A stretch of 64,000 nucleotides of DNA, taken from assembly GCA_029255685.2 (NCBI GenBank), contig CM055313.2:48998079-49062078 (forward strand), given 5' to 3'. The position numbers were made by a program, and so were the translations under genes. This document shows, piece by piece, positions 44,149 to 56,673 of the stretch. Source of the stretch: Silene conica. Lineage: Eukaryota > Streptophyta > Magnoliopsida > Caryophyllales > Caryophyllaceae. Numbering within the stretch: position 1 is the first letter of the stretch; every line of letters begins with the position of its first letter. The notes beneath the pieces were generated by a model. That model saw nothing but the letters and a program-made list of their open reading frames with translations, searched no databases and had not been told where the DNA came from.

Positions 44149-45071
44149 ATATTGTTATTTTTTTATCAGAATCATTTAAAACCAGTCGAAACGTTAAATA
44201 AATACAATACGGAAAAAACAATACACAATGTCGGAATTATGGACATTTCCTTACTACCATATCATCTCTCTTGGAATTCCGCGCGCATCGCGCGAGGAGG
44301 AACAACTAGTATAAGATAAAACATTGAAAATCTCGAATATTGTCTTTTCCTATCCAAGTGGGTGATCAAACTTACCCATCGTAAGTTGGCGACGGATATG
44401 TTTGTAAAAAATGAGAATTTGTGCTTAAATAAATAGTTTTAGTTTTTACCCGAATTAAGTTTAAGATTATTCCCAAGATTTTTCAAATTCTTAAGGCTGT
44501 ATTACCACATCAGTTTTTCACAAATTTTTATTATTTGTTTATTGTTCAGACTCACCCAAGACCCATCTCAGACTTCATACATTATCCGTCACTCATCTCA
44601 TACTTTTTTTTTTTTTTTGTTTTTTTTTTTGGTGAAATGTGAGTTTTTATTGCTATATCAGAAACAAGTTACAATGTACAAGGGTTGGGAGTTCTAATCT
44701 CCACAAAGGCATTAAAACTCAAAAAACAGAATAAACACAGCCAACCTGACTTTATTTTTTTTACATTATCCTTTTTTTACAAAAAGATATGACACGTGGC
44801 AACCACTCATTGGATAATTTCAATAGAAAGTGGGGTCAAGACTCACCCAAAGTCTTAAGTTTAGTCTTGGATTTCCAAGACTCAACTTAATACTTTGTCA
44901 AAACTTTGGTAGATTATTAGTAGTTTTAAGTGACTTTTGTCTTAAGACTTGCTAAAGTCTTGTCTCAAAACTAGTAATAAACTTATCCTAGGCTGGAAAT
45001 ACAATTGCATAACTGTTGCACAAGATTAAAATTCAATTTAAGAGCTTACGCATTTATTAAAACCATAGAAC
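44149..45071. other. Right flank of gypsy copy A: Helitron-like 3' end and LINE tail
   Basis: After TSD atatt, GCGCG-CAT-CGCGC (44281-44293) is followed by GAGGAGGAACAA and CTAG|T (44306-44310), the hairpin + CTRR + T arrangement of a Helitron 3' end. From about 44607 a T-rich run and TTGGTGAAATGTGAGT match the 3' end of the minus-strand LINE at 49162, giving a short 5'-truncated LINE of perhaps 150-250 bp. No genes. Confidence 0.5.
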
Positions 45072-45979
45072 AAACTACATACATGTTCATTGAGGTTGCG
45101 AAGAGCCTAGTTGGTTTCCCACTAAATTATACAAGAACTTTGATTCATGTGAATTGCAATATGCTTAGGTTGTTTTGTTAATCCAATTCACATGAATTGG
45201 AACTTCCCATTAATTTCAATTCCTCCATAAGGGAGGAAATAGCTTACCTATGTCCTTATAGGCAAGTGACAATGCCTACATGAATTACAATGACTACGTG
45301 TAGCCAAACAACATTTTCTAATTCAGATAAATTGTAAAATCATGTGATATGAAACTGCCTAGCTATTGGAAGTTCTCGTATATAACCAAACGACTTCTTG
45401 GTATATAATCATGCATATTTCCAACAAAATTGTTATATTGGTCGCCTATTTACTTATTCCCTCCCTAATTTCACTTCAAACATTTCAAGCTTGCCCTTAT
45501 CATTGTAAAAAATATATTTAATGAATTAATTTATCAATTTATCGTTAATGGTTGACGCTAATCCGTTTTGCGAATTTATTTCTTAATCTTATATGATAAG
45601 TGTAATAGTTAGGAATACCGCGAGTGTAGCGGTTTTTATACGGTGAAAACAATACGGGTTCATATAATTTCACCAAAAAAGATTAAAATGAAATTTCCTC
45701 ATTATTTTCATTATTTCGTCACAATTTCTCATTTAAAAAAAATATCTAATATAATACATTACTTTGTCGATTAATGGGTGAAGAAAACCCATATTTATAT
45801 TTTATTTTGAAACGTACGAAAGTTATTGTTCTTACAACAACGACAAAAATCGATTTAACAACGATTAGAATGCTGAACAATACTATCAATATTACGATGA
45901 GTATAATAGTCACAAATACGGGTGTGGGGGGGGTGAGGTTGTTGGTTTCATAAACCTCCATTAGTCACTACTAATGATG
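45072..45979. other. Spacer between the two duplicated blocks
   Basis: 908 bp without a second copy in this window. It contains inverted segments (about 45142-45155 ATTCATGTGAATTG with 45183-45198 CAATTCACATGAATTG) and a low-complexity stretch. The frame at 45746-45961 is compositional only. The junction with block B at 45979/45980 shares ATGA with the sequence left of 28122. Confidence 0.6.
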
Positions 45980-46229
45980 AAGTTCCACTAAGGATGTTTT
46001 GAACATCGAAAAGAAAGGGAAAGGAAATTTCAAGAGGAATGCCTTCAAAGGCAAGGGCAAGAAAACGTTCAAGCCCAAACCGGCTAAAGAAAAGACCTTT
46101 TCGAAACGCGCTTCCACCTCATCTTCAAAATCTGAAGACAAGTGTCATTATTGCACGAGGTTAGGACAATGGAAACGTAATTGCCCTAAATACTGGACCG
46201 ATCTCAAAAATGGGAAAACTCTCCCGTAG
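45980..46229 (+). pseudogene. 3' fragment of copia-type gag (copy B)
   Basis: It matches 28122-28375: the basic Lys-rich region and knuckle CHYCTRLGQWKRNC, again with Gln in place of the ligand His. A one-base loss in the CTCCCC run before GTAG shifts the frame to a stop at 46227-46229. The 5' part of gag lies outside the duplicated block. Confidence 0.88.
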
Positions 46230-48623
46230 CTAATAATTCTCGTTTAAATTCATGTTATTTTGTCAACTTATGTATAGTGATACAAATTGTTGATATTTAC
46301 CCTTTTAATTGTTTTAAAGTGCCACCTCCTAATGACAAAGGCAAGGAGAAGGAAGCATGAAGTTTCTTACATGGATGGCTATGGTAGCATCCAATTGATT
46401 GAAGACTTAAGAGCTTGGCTCTAATTTTCATTATTGTCTTCTTTCATATTATGCATTTTATTTCCTAGAACAATTTTCTTTTCTTGTGAGACAAGGATTT
46501 AAAATCTTAAACAATGGTTGTATTTTGGATATTAGTGACTTGGTTTTCAACCCAAGTCACTACTTTTGTTCTTAATCAATTTATTGATTCCTAAAATAAA
46601 TTGTATAACTTGTCAAACATGAATCAAAGTAATCTCTATAAATCACTAGATAAATACCATGAAACGTTCGTTGTAAAATAACATTGATACAATCAATATA
46701 AAGAATCAAAATGTTGATTAATTAAAAACGAGAAATACACCTTAAAAGAGAAAAACATTCAATCAAAATGAATATTAGTTCATTATAAGATGATCATTTT
46801 AAGTGAAAATGAGAATGAATTCATCACACCTATAAACTTTTCAAACATTCATATACATTGGTTATATCGAAAATAGCTATCCTTATATAAATAAAGGTTA
46901 TTTTTAAAGGATAGAGTGGGAGAAATTTCGCCCCGTAAACCAATGTTATAAATGTAGGATCTTAGAGAAGAATCCTACATGGGATTCTTAAGAAGAAATG
47001 AATGGATAAAAGTAACTACGGGAGGACACTGAAGAAACTACGGGGGCACACAAGAGGAAATGTTCCTTATGTTCATTGTTCCAGAGAAAGGATAAAGGAA
47101 ACCCCGTATGAAAACGGAAGGAAAACGGTTCCTTAACAAATAAGATTTTTCAAAATTATAAGATAATAAAGGAGATATCATATCAGTTCCCTCAATGATA
47201 GTATCTATTGTATCGAAAAGTGAAATTAGGAAATATCACAAGAAATGAAGAGTTCAAGTGATAACTGATTGATATCAGCTCAAGTGGTAGCAAGAGAATA
47301 ACATGCAAAGGTTCATTTTAGAAATGATAAATCGAGTGATGTTGATTGTAGTGGGAGCGATATTCATTAGAGAATTGAAAGTACCATTTAGAGAGAATGG
47401 TGATTCTTTAAAATGTAAAGAATAAGAAGTTCTCAATTCTACATGAACTAAATACCTTACATCATAGGATGATGGAGCTTCAAGGGAAAGGTTATTATAT
47501 TGATAATAAAAGGTCATCCATTAGAAATCAAAATGGTTAAAAACATTATTCATATTGATGAATATGAACCTAAAACTTTTGATTAAAATAGCCAAGATGA
47601 GTGAGAATATTGGAGTGATGAAATCATTAATAACTACAATATAGATTTTGGTACATAACTGACGATACGTCACGAGTTATAAGATAACAGTGGGGGCTTC
47701 CCTCAGGAAAGGAAACTCAAGATCTAGAATGAGTTCTAGATATGTACTCAAATAAGATCATATTATGTGAGATAATATGAGTTGGAAGGAGACCAAAATT
47801 TGTAGGTTTTGAAAACATGAATAAAAAGGTTTATTCGAATTGATGATCATGCATCAAATGCTATGGAGCAGTATTGACTGTCTTTGCATGACATTGTCAT
47901 TTGAGTTATATTACCTCTCAATGATAAATGCTTTGTCAAAATCCAAATGGGTTGTAAGAGACAACTTTGAACCCCATAAAGTGAACTGGATTGACTTAGT
48001 ATAGCCTCTGGCCGCTTATATGAGGTGACATCTCAATGCGACTGGAATGTGAGGCGACTGATGGCAAGTTCAAATGCCATAGAGTCATATGTGATGACTA
48101 GTCAATCACATAGACAGACTGCAAGAGACACTCTGTCGGGCAAAGTGACCGCTTATAGAGTTCTGGAAATTTTATGATAGCCGGGTCGTGGCAAGAGCTG
48201 CTATAGTATTCTTATGAGTCAATTCTTAGACTAAAGACTACTCTTCCAGGATGGTACAGTTTTGGCATAACCTTGATCCATTCTCTACGACTTTTTGTAA
48301 CTGGAGTCAAATGGGATTGCTTTGGGTTGTGACTGACTGTGGCTAACTAAAGGGAGTAGTACGATAGAAATTGTCCACCCCTTGTCAGGATTGTTCAAAT
48401 CTCAAGGCCACTCGAGGATAAATTAACTGGAAATGCGTGGCCACGCTCGGAATGTATCTATGGTAGATAACTCCGGTCAAACAGTTATTCTCCAGATCAA
48501 GGAAACCACTCATGATATGATCGAATGCAAGTACGACCTCAGAGAGACACCGTGCATTGAGTGGGAGATTGTAATAGGACAAGAGAATTGGTGACGCACA
48601 CTTGTCGAGGACAAGTGGGAGAT
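46230..48623 (+). other. Noncoding 3' region of the gag-only copia-type element, copy B
   Basis: Homologous to 28376-30761, including the polypurine tract AAGTGGGAGA at 48613-48622. No ORF of note. Confidence 0.75.
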
Positions 48624-49161
48624 TGTTGGGAAATGTGTCCTCAACAATAGTGCGATCACATAATTAAATCTCATGACGAGAATGCACAGGGGATGATACG
48701 AAATTATATTAGTCAACTGACCAACATTAATCGGTAATGATTGGCTTGCTAGGGTTTGACATTACTGTCGTATGATGGTGGTAGTCAGTTGATCTCTTTA
48801 GGTCACACCTATAGGACAATTCCCTTAATTGATAAACTGATCAAATGTATATTGATACGAGTTGATCATATTCCTTAAACTCGTATATCGAGAAATCAGA
48901 GGTTAAATCTTATTGTAAGATTTATGTTTATAATTGAAACGTGTCAATTATTAAACATTGTAATATATTTTATAATATCGTAATTAGAATGAATCGGGTT
49001 GTATATTAACACAAGGGTTGCAAATCGTATTGACGATTATTGATAATAACCATTTTATATTAAAGTAATTTCGAATTACTTATCAATTTATTAAATATGA
49101 TTTATTTAATTTACAAATGATATTTATTTGATAAATATGCATTTTAAATTAAAATCAATTG

Positions 49162-50593
49162 TTTTTTTTTTGGTGAAATGTGAGTATATATTATATCATA
49201 GACAAAGTTACAAGAGAGGTATGGGTTCGAGCCCCCTTACTGGCAATACATCGAGGATAAAAATTTCGAAACCACTCAAGACAATCCTGATCACTAGACT
49301 CCTCTATTTTCTTTTGCAGTCTACTCTTCATCTCCCTAGCAATATTATCAACCATATGATCTGGTCTTTGCATAAATGCATGAATCCGAGTTTCATTTCT
49401 TTGTCTCCAAATATGATACTGGAAAGCATCATAAATAGCCATTCGTATTTTCCACACCTTTGATGTTCTGCTTCCTGTTCCCATATCTGCCAAAGTAAGT
49501 TGCATCTCAAATATGTTCTGTAAGCTCTGCTTCACCAGTGTAGTAAACTGAGAGTCCTCAAATAAGTGTTCAATGGTTTCAGGATGTGTTTGACACGGGA
49601 AACATAAGCCATCGGGACAGCATCCAAATCTGAACAATTTGCTTTTGGTGTTCATGCCCTCCTGTAATCTAAGCCAGGTAATTAAAGAGTGTTTGGGTAC
49701 ATTCCAGTTGTTCCACACTGCTTCTGCCCATGGTTTTTCAGTCCCACTTGGGTTCAGCCATTTATATCCCTCTTTGACAGTATATCCCTTAGGATTACTG
49801 GTCCAAACATTATTACTAAAGCCTGGTTTGAGAGCTTCCTTCGTTTTGCAGATTGTCTTCCAAACCCAGGGAGCATCTAGAGGAGGTGTATATTCATGCC
49901 ATGGTCTGTCTTTCAAGTACACATCACTCACCCATTTAATCCAGAGTCTATCAGCATTTGTGTAAATCCAATTGACTAACTTACCTACAGTAGCTTTGTT
50001 CCATAGTGCTGCATTTTTTATCCCCAATCCTCCCATTTTCTTAGAAGTAGTGACAGTATCCCAGGCAACCAATGGAACTCTATGGTATTCTGAAGAGCCA
50101 TCCCATAGAAAATTCCTACAGATGGCTGAAATTCTGTTGATAACTCCCTTAGGAATGATGAAGAGTTGAGCCCAGTAATTATGTAAGGTATTAAGAATTG
50201 AATTAATGAGTGTCAGTCTGCCTGCATATGAAACCTTCTTGGCTCCCAGACTCCTAATTCTAGCAACCAGTTTTTTCTGTGAGAGAAGAACAGTCATGTT
50301 TGGAAAGCTTACCAGGTTGTATTGGCACCCCCAAATACTTGAATGGAAAAGTCCCTTCCCTGAATCCAGTCACTTGCTTGATTCCTTCTTTAATGCCTTC
50401 CTCAACTCCACTAAAATAGATTTCAGATTTGGTAATGTTCATACTCAGCCCAGTGGCCTTAGAGAATGAAGCAAATGCCCTCATAAGTAACCATATAGAA
50501 GCAGGAGTTCCCTTACAGAACATCAACAAGTCATCTGCAAACATCAAGTGAGTGAGTTTCAAGTTTTTGCAATGAGGATGATATTTGAATGAC
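49162..50593 (-). mobile_element. 5'-truncated L1-type LINE, minus strand
   Basis: On the minus strand it runs from RT coding sequence to a poly-A tail (plus-strand T run at 49162-49171). No target duplication flanks it; about 20 bp of LTR are missing at the site. The 3' terminal motif (reverse of TTGGTGAAATGTGAGT) also occurs at 44632 and 62482. Confidence 0.9.
49191..50593 (-). pseudogene. LINE reverse transcriptase C-terminal fragment, frameshifted
   Basis: The first part (50593-about 50290) has the RT catalytic FADD motif (50541-50530) followed by thumb-like sequence FKYLGVPI. The frame then changes near 50285, and a 368-residue frame (50297-49191) continues with SYAGRLTLINSIL, FLWDG, WDTV..KKMGGLGI and a zf-RVT region (about residues 172-255, CCPDGLCFPC..HPETIEHLF). 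The endonuclease and most of RT are missing. This is the ORF2 product of a plant L1 element, dead through truncation and frameshift. Confidence 0.9.
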
Positions 50594-51279
50594 ATTTAGA
50601 TGTCACACATGTACAATTGATCAAATGACAATTATAAAATGGAGTCCATATTAATAGGGGTGCCGGTTTTATGAGGCATGTTTAAGGGTTGTTTTTGTGT
50701 GTTAATTACACCCTTAATGCAATGATTATAGGTAGCCTTGAGAATTAAAGGTAGTGGCACCCTAAGAGCCTTGGAAAAGGAAAATGTTCCCCTTTGCTTC
50801 TTTCTATGGCCGGCCACCCCATTGCCAAGGCAACCCACTTAAATCTTATGATTTACTCATAAGTTAACTATTCTAATTTCACAAGAAAATTTTCTAGAGA
50901 GAAAAATTTATCCAACAAACCTCAAAATTATTATATGATAATAATAATATACGGTTTACTATAGTGATAGTATTAGGTTTATTATAAGATAAAAGATAAT
51001 AAGCTAAGTTAAGGAAAAATTGATTCTTGTTCTAGTCTTAATCAAGTTTCGGTTGTTTAAGGGTGTCTTGGGTGCATCTTGAAGGAGGTGTTCTATTTGG
51101 ATACTAAGGAGGATCATCCTTGCATCGATTGTCGTCGAATTGTAAGCATTCGATTTTTATTTTCCGCATAAGTTTTAGCATGCATAAGATCTAAAACATT
51201 TATAATTAAAATGTTAATTATCAACTTATTTAGTATGACTAAAATATTAGGTTTTGAGTTTATATAACCTAACAAGGTT

Positions 51280-52206
51280 GAGTAAGGTTTGATTTTTACG
51301 TATGTCGATGTATACATGGGGTATATGTGGATGGAATTAGGGTTCTATGTGTTGTTCTAGATTTTTCCTTACTTTCAAATGGTATATAATAATGTCGCAA
51401 GTATATTTGTTATGTTAAAAACTAATAATGATAAGTAAATTATAATACAAATATTATAATCACGATACAAATATTATAATCACGATATATTTTACACATT
51501 ACTCTAAATTTCACACCATCATCCATACCTAGACATTAGAGCCTGTCGAAAGTCCCAAAATCACTAGACTAGCTCGACCCAATTTAGTTCATTATCGAGA
51601 TTACGCCTTAATGTTAAATTTGACACGCCCATTCACCAATACATATAATTGGGTAGTAATAGCCCACATTTAGGCCTAACTTCGTACTATCATAATTCAA
51701 ACATGTTCAAGAGTTACTATCTTTACCGTATAGCAAATATCTTAACTCATACGATACTTTTTAGCCCGCTACATGCACATCTACCTCTATTTTTCTTTTC
51801 ATTTTTTTCCACAATTCATACATTATTTAAAATTATAAAAATTACTACATGTTTAAATTAGAGCCCAACTAATAGCCCAAACTAGCTAGATTGGTTCGAT
51901 CCAAATTAGTCCATTAACAAGATTGGGCCTCAATTTTAAATTTAACAATCACGCTGACCATATATAAGAGTTCTTAGTTTTACCATATAGTACAAATACA
52001 GGGAGTTTATAACTGGTTTTTATAACTTCAAGTTTAAGTATTTTTCTTGAATAACTAACTAATACTACATACTAATAGTTATTAAGTTATAACGGCCCTT
52101 GTATATGTATAAAATTAGGAAAACGAGATCCATAGGCCAATGCTTCCATGTCTCACACATGATGAACAGTCTAAATGATTAAGATTATGAATGTTTGTTA
52201 TTTACT
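51280..52206. other. Intervening DNA, copy B
   Basis: Homologous to 32006-32984 with one deletion of about 85 bp near 51958 and small indels. No genes. Confidence 0.65.
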
Positions 52207-53164
52207 ATATTTGTAACATCCCGAATTTTCGTAAATTATATTTTAAGGGTTTTAATTTATTTTACGGAATAAAATAATATTTTAATCTAAATTGTTAAGT
52301 TGTATTTAAATGTTCCGTTAAGATCGGTCTTAAAAACCTTAAGTCCTTAAGACGTAATAACTTGGCAAGTTAAATCCGACTCAACAAACCCGTTCACATT
52401 CAAAGGTCCGTTCCACTTAAACAGTAAGGACTACTTAAAACCCTAAACCCTTTCTTTATGTCGACATACTCAACATTTCACAAATAAGAACACTGTCATT
52501 TCATTTCTCATTTTCTCCTTAAACCTTCAATCTCTTAATCCAATTTCAGTCATCATCCGATTTCCGAATCAAGGTAATTTATACATTTCTGGAATCCTCA
52601 TGAAATTTGCAAGACATCTATCACATTTAATTTCCATTTCCTTCAACTTGAAAAATGGCCTGTTTTTGTAGAATCCGTCTTTCGGTCCCTTAAAACCGTT
52701 TTCCTGTTGTAGGTGAAGATTTAGAAGATCCCAAGGTGGTTAGTGTCGAGATTGAAGAGGAGCTAGGAGCATAATCGCTTGAGAGGTGACGATAATGAGA
52801 AACTCGGCCTTTATTGTGATATTAGCATGTTTCTTGGTTTGATGATGAAAGTTTCTATTTTTCTTATGTTATTTATGTTGAATGAACCTAGTATCATGCT
52901 AGGAATACCCAAGAATGATGTTCATATGCTTGGTTTGTGTTTACATGTTCAGAAGTTCATATTTCATTTTTTCCATCCTTGCGACGGATACTAATTGTGA
53001 TCAAATTAGGATTTATTTGTTAAGTTTATGACTTGCTTGCTTTTCCTACATGTTGTATAAGTGTTGGGTAGAAGTTTGTTGTTGCAATTTTCGAGATTTA
53101 TTATCGATTTGGTAATGTTTGGAAATTACTGTAAATCACGATTTTGTACTCAGGAGTTCTGAGC

Positions 53165-53558
53165 CGTTCGACCAACCGGCCGCCAGCCGACCGACTGGGA
53201 GCGCGTATTGTTATTTTTGCGTAATGCGTAGAATGTAGGGAGTTGGTTCCCTCAGCCGGTAGGCCGGCTGCCTGTCGACCGGCTGGGAGCCCTTTTATAG
53301 AGTTTTGCATAAGTTTATATTTAGGATTTGGTTCCCCAGCCGGTGGACCGGCTGCCTGCCGACCGGCTGGGAACCCTTTGGCCTTTTGTTCGTGTTTTAA
53401 GGAAAAGGAAGGGGAGAGTGGGTGTCTAGCCGGTAGGCCGGCTGCCTGCCGACCGACTGGGGACCCCTTTTGCCGTGTTTTGTTTTCAAAAGAATTGAAA
53501 GGAGCACGGGTTGTCAGACGGTCAGCCGGCTGCTTGCCACTGACCGGCTGAAAGCCCT
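53165..53558. repeat. CCGG palindrome array in the copy B 5' LTR
   Basis: Five units; some cores carry point changes (CTGTCGACCGG, GACCGACTGG). The frames at 53101-53310 and 53243-53551 are repeat-derived. Confidence 0.85.
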
Positions 53559-53834
53559 GTTTATCTTTAATTGCTTATAACTTTTAAACGGTTATTCGGT
53601 TTTTTTTGAAATTTGTTCCGTGTACCTTTTATGTGTGTTTGAGGTCCTCAGAGGATGGGCGACACTATATTGGGTTCGGGAATGGAGAGAGGATAGAGAG
53701 CCCCCGGTCGGGTAACCGAAAGGGAAACCGGCTCTCCCTCAACTTAGTTCCCGGAATCAATTAAGTGTTGATTAGAAGTATAAGAGTTTAGAATTATAGA
53801 TTAGTTTCTATCTTTGGATGATATTGTATTGATG

Positions 53835-54573
53835 CGTATTAAGGTATGCCTTAAGCTGGCCTCTGAGCTTAATACGTGAGCTTGTTGTCATAAATGGGGA
53901 TATGCCTTAAGCTGGCCTCTGAGCCCTATATGTATATGGTTGTCGTGTCTGGGATATGCCTTAAGCTGGCCTCTGAGCCCAGACATGTTTGATTGTGATC
54001 GCGTTGGAACATGCCTTAAGTTGGCCTATGAGTATGACGAGTAGAACAGCTGCACAACGGGGTAGCTAAGGTACTGACACCTTGCCCGGAGTGCAGATGT
54101 TTGATGCTAGAACATGCCTTAAGCTGGCCTCTGAGTCTAGTGTCTTGGGATGCAAGGAAGGGCCATGCCTTAAGCTGGCCTCTGAGTCCTTTACTTTTGT
54201 ATGCTAGTCCATGCGTTGTGATGTCGCCTCTGAGTCTAGTGTCTTGCTGAATGATTGGTATTTAGGTTATGTCTTAAGTTGACCGCTGAACCTTTATACT
54301 TGCTGAATGATTGGTATTTAGGTTATGTCTTAAGTTGACCGCTGAACCTTTATACTTGCTGAATGATTGGTATGTAGGTTATGTCTTAAGTTGACCGCTG
54401 AACCTTTATACTTACTGAATGATTGGTATGTAGGTTATGTCTTAAGTTGACCGCTGAACCTTTATAATTGCTGAATGATTGGTATGTAGGTTACATCTTA
54501 ATTTGACCGCTGAACCTTTATACTTGCTGAATGATTGGTATGTAGGTTATCTCTTAAGTTGACCGCTGAACCT
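53835..54573. repeat. Hairpin array in the copy B 5' LTR
   Basis: Complete order: CGTATTAAG/CTTAATACG, ATGGGG/CCCTAT, TGTCTGGG/CCCAGACA, a decayed CGT..GA unit, CTAGA/TCTAG, an AAGG/CCTT unit, then six tandem AGGTT/AACCT units (54240-54573). Confidence 0.88.
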
Positions 54574-55465
54574 TATTTTTGCTGCGTTTTATCTGCTTGC
54601 CTAGAGTTGGTACTGTGTCAGATATAGATGTCGATATTTATGAGTATGGTGCTTTGACTTTGTTATTGTTCATCCAAGGCATTGGATGACTCTTTAGTCA
54701 GTTTCGTAAATGGTTTGGACTGAAAGACCCCCCGACCGGGTAACCGGTAGGGAAACCGGCTCTTCTTCCAAATAGTTTCCGAAGTTGGTTAAGAGCCGTG
54801 CATTTGTGATTGCATGATAGTATGAGATTCAGTTATTGAGATATTGATATGCTTCACATGTTTATATATGCTGGAGTGTTCTGTTTGTATTCTGTGTTGC
54901 GTGTCGTTACAAAAGGTGGCTAGGAGAACTCTAGTCACTACCCACTGATTGTGGCGTACATGTTTTCATGTATGTAGGTACATGCAGGTTGGCAGGGGTT
55001 GTTGAGAGCTAGCGAGTGATGATCCACTTGTCATCTTATGACTTACACATATGATAGCTAGACTCTGGTTTTGATACAGTTCATGTTTTGGTGCCTGTAG
55101 GGATGTTCCATCCCAGGCTGTTGTATATATTTGGTTTCAGTACTTAGACTGCTTACTTATCTATTTTGTTTATATTAGTTTTCAGTTTCAGTTTTAATTC
55201 ACCTCGCATGTTATTTACGCTAAAAAGGTTTAATTCTGCTGCATTTTTAGTACTTTGTGTGATTTATATTTCCGCTTTCGCGAGGGGTTTTACAGTTGGT
55301 ATCAGGGCGTTATCGCTCCCGACGCACTCATGTAACCCCCAACCTTAACTTGACCATATAATTGAATAATGAATGAGAGATGGGGTAGATTTAAGGACTT
55401 ATATTGTAGTCTGTTTGTGCCTTGTTAGGGGTACGTCTAACAGTGTATTCTCTTATGATTGAAGA

Positions 55466-56673
55466 ATGACAGAGCCAACCAATGACAAGAATGCTGAGAC
55501 GCAAGCCCTCATTCAAGTTCTTCGTGATTGCATAGCTAGGTCGTCTATGCCTTCTTCTTCATTTCAAACCTCGGGAAGTAACCAACCTGGAGGATTGGCT
55601 TGGATTATCACACAGATGTAGAGGAATGCAGCTAAGACATTCGACGGGGAGACCAGTGCTGCGACCCTCACCGCTTGGTTCTTTGACATGCAAAGGAACT
55701 TCATGATTTACGGTGTTCGCCTGAGGATCAGACCCGAGTAGCATCTCCGTTCTTGGTTCGTGAAGCTAGAAGTTGGTGGTTGACGATCAGCGCTCCTGCT
55801 ACTCGTGACCCTACTTTCACTTGGAGTCGTTTCAAGACTCTTCTTGGCATGAGGTTTTACCACATGGACATACGCCAAGATAAGATGACCGAGTTCATGA
55901 ACCTTCGCCAACGAACCCTTTTTGTTCAAGCCTTCACCAATCGATTTGAGGAGCTAATTCACTTTGTCCCACAGCTAGTTGAGAGGGAAGAACACAAAGC
56001 TTACCTGTTTCGGAGCAAGCTTAATGCTGAGACTAGGAGTGTAGCCGGTGGTGACCCGACTTCTTACTTCCAGAGTTACTACAGTGTCTTACGAGCGGAG
56101 GACCCTTACCGGATCTATTGTGAAGGAGCTAGAGCCTTCTCTCCTCCTCAACCACCTCTGCATAGCTGTCGAGGCAAGAGACCTCTTAGTCCTCCTCCCT
56201 CCTCCTCTCCTCCTGGAAGAGCAAAGCGCCCACAGTTCCTTGTGCAACCTGCTACAGTTAGGGCAAACAAGAACCGCCGTGGTAGACCGCGCATTTGCTA
56301 CCGTTGCAGAGAGCAAGGACACCTCTTCGATCAGTGCCCCCAAGGAAAGGGAGAACCCCGCGGAGCTGAGGCTTCCCAGGATCGAGACATGGAACCCTCG
56401 ACAAAAGCACCCCTGAAGTGTTTCAAGTGTCGCAAAGCCCTTCATCCTAGAGTCAACTATGACGGTGATCCTCACTTATGCTACACCTGTAAGAATCCTG
56501 GGCATCGCTTCTTCGAGTGCCCCGAGAGGAATACCTCTATAGACAGAGTTGTTACTACTGACCTAGAGGCTGAGACCAGTGGAGCCGGAGCTGTTCAGAA
56601 TCAAGCTGAGACTGGAGTTCACCCTGCCCCACCTACTGGTATGTTCATGCCTACCGTCTTATTTATGATTTGA
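55466..56673 (+). pseudogene. Gypsy-type gag, copy B, stop and frameshift
   Basis: The ATG at 55466 corresponds to 37810. TAG at 55619-55621 interrupts codon 52, and a one-base loss near 55719 shifts the frame. From about 55740 a frame is open to 56671-56673 (residues from VREARSWW), with knuckles CYRCREQGHLFDQC and CYTCKNPGHRFFEC and one knuckle lacking its last Cys (CFKCRKALHPRVNY). Less decayed than copy A but not functional. Confidence 0.9.

Larger units (their letters stand above)
28122..45071 (+). repeat. Segmental duplication, copy A
   Basis: This 16.95-kb block is collinear with 45980-62925. It covers the 3' part of the gag-only copia element, 1 kb of flank, the gypsy-like element and 0.9 kb beyond. 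Both copies keep the gypsy TSD atatt at the same site, so the block was duplicated as a whole rather than hit twice. A 908-bp sequence (45072-45979) separates the copies, giving a tandem period of 17858 bp. Confidence 0.93.
48624..51274 (+). repeat. 3' LTR of the copia-type element, copy B, interrupted by a LINE
   Basis: TGTTGGGAAATG to CCTAACA, followed by aggtt, a one-base variant of the gggtt TSD. The LINE piece at 49162-50593 replaces about 20 bp of the LTR. Confidence 0.92.
52212..55294 (+). repeat. 5' LTR of gypsy-like copy B (3083 bp)
   Basis: It contains the intron-like segment 52574-52712, CCGG array 53165-53558, hairpin array 53835-54573 and both bracketing motifs. There is no solo LTR, so it shows the empty site for 34028-35640. 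Confidence 0.92.

Noticed and set aside
45746-45961. 71-residue hydrophobic minus-strand frame in the spacer
   Set aside because: Driven by low-complexity AT-rich sequence; no start context or homology that I recognise.
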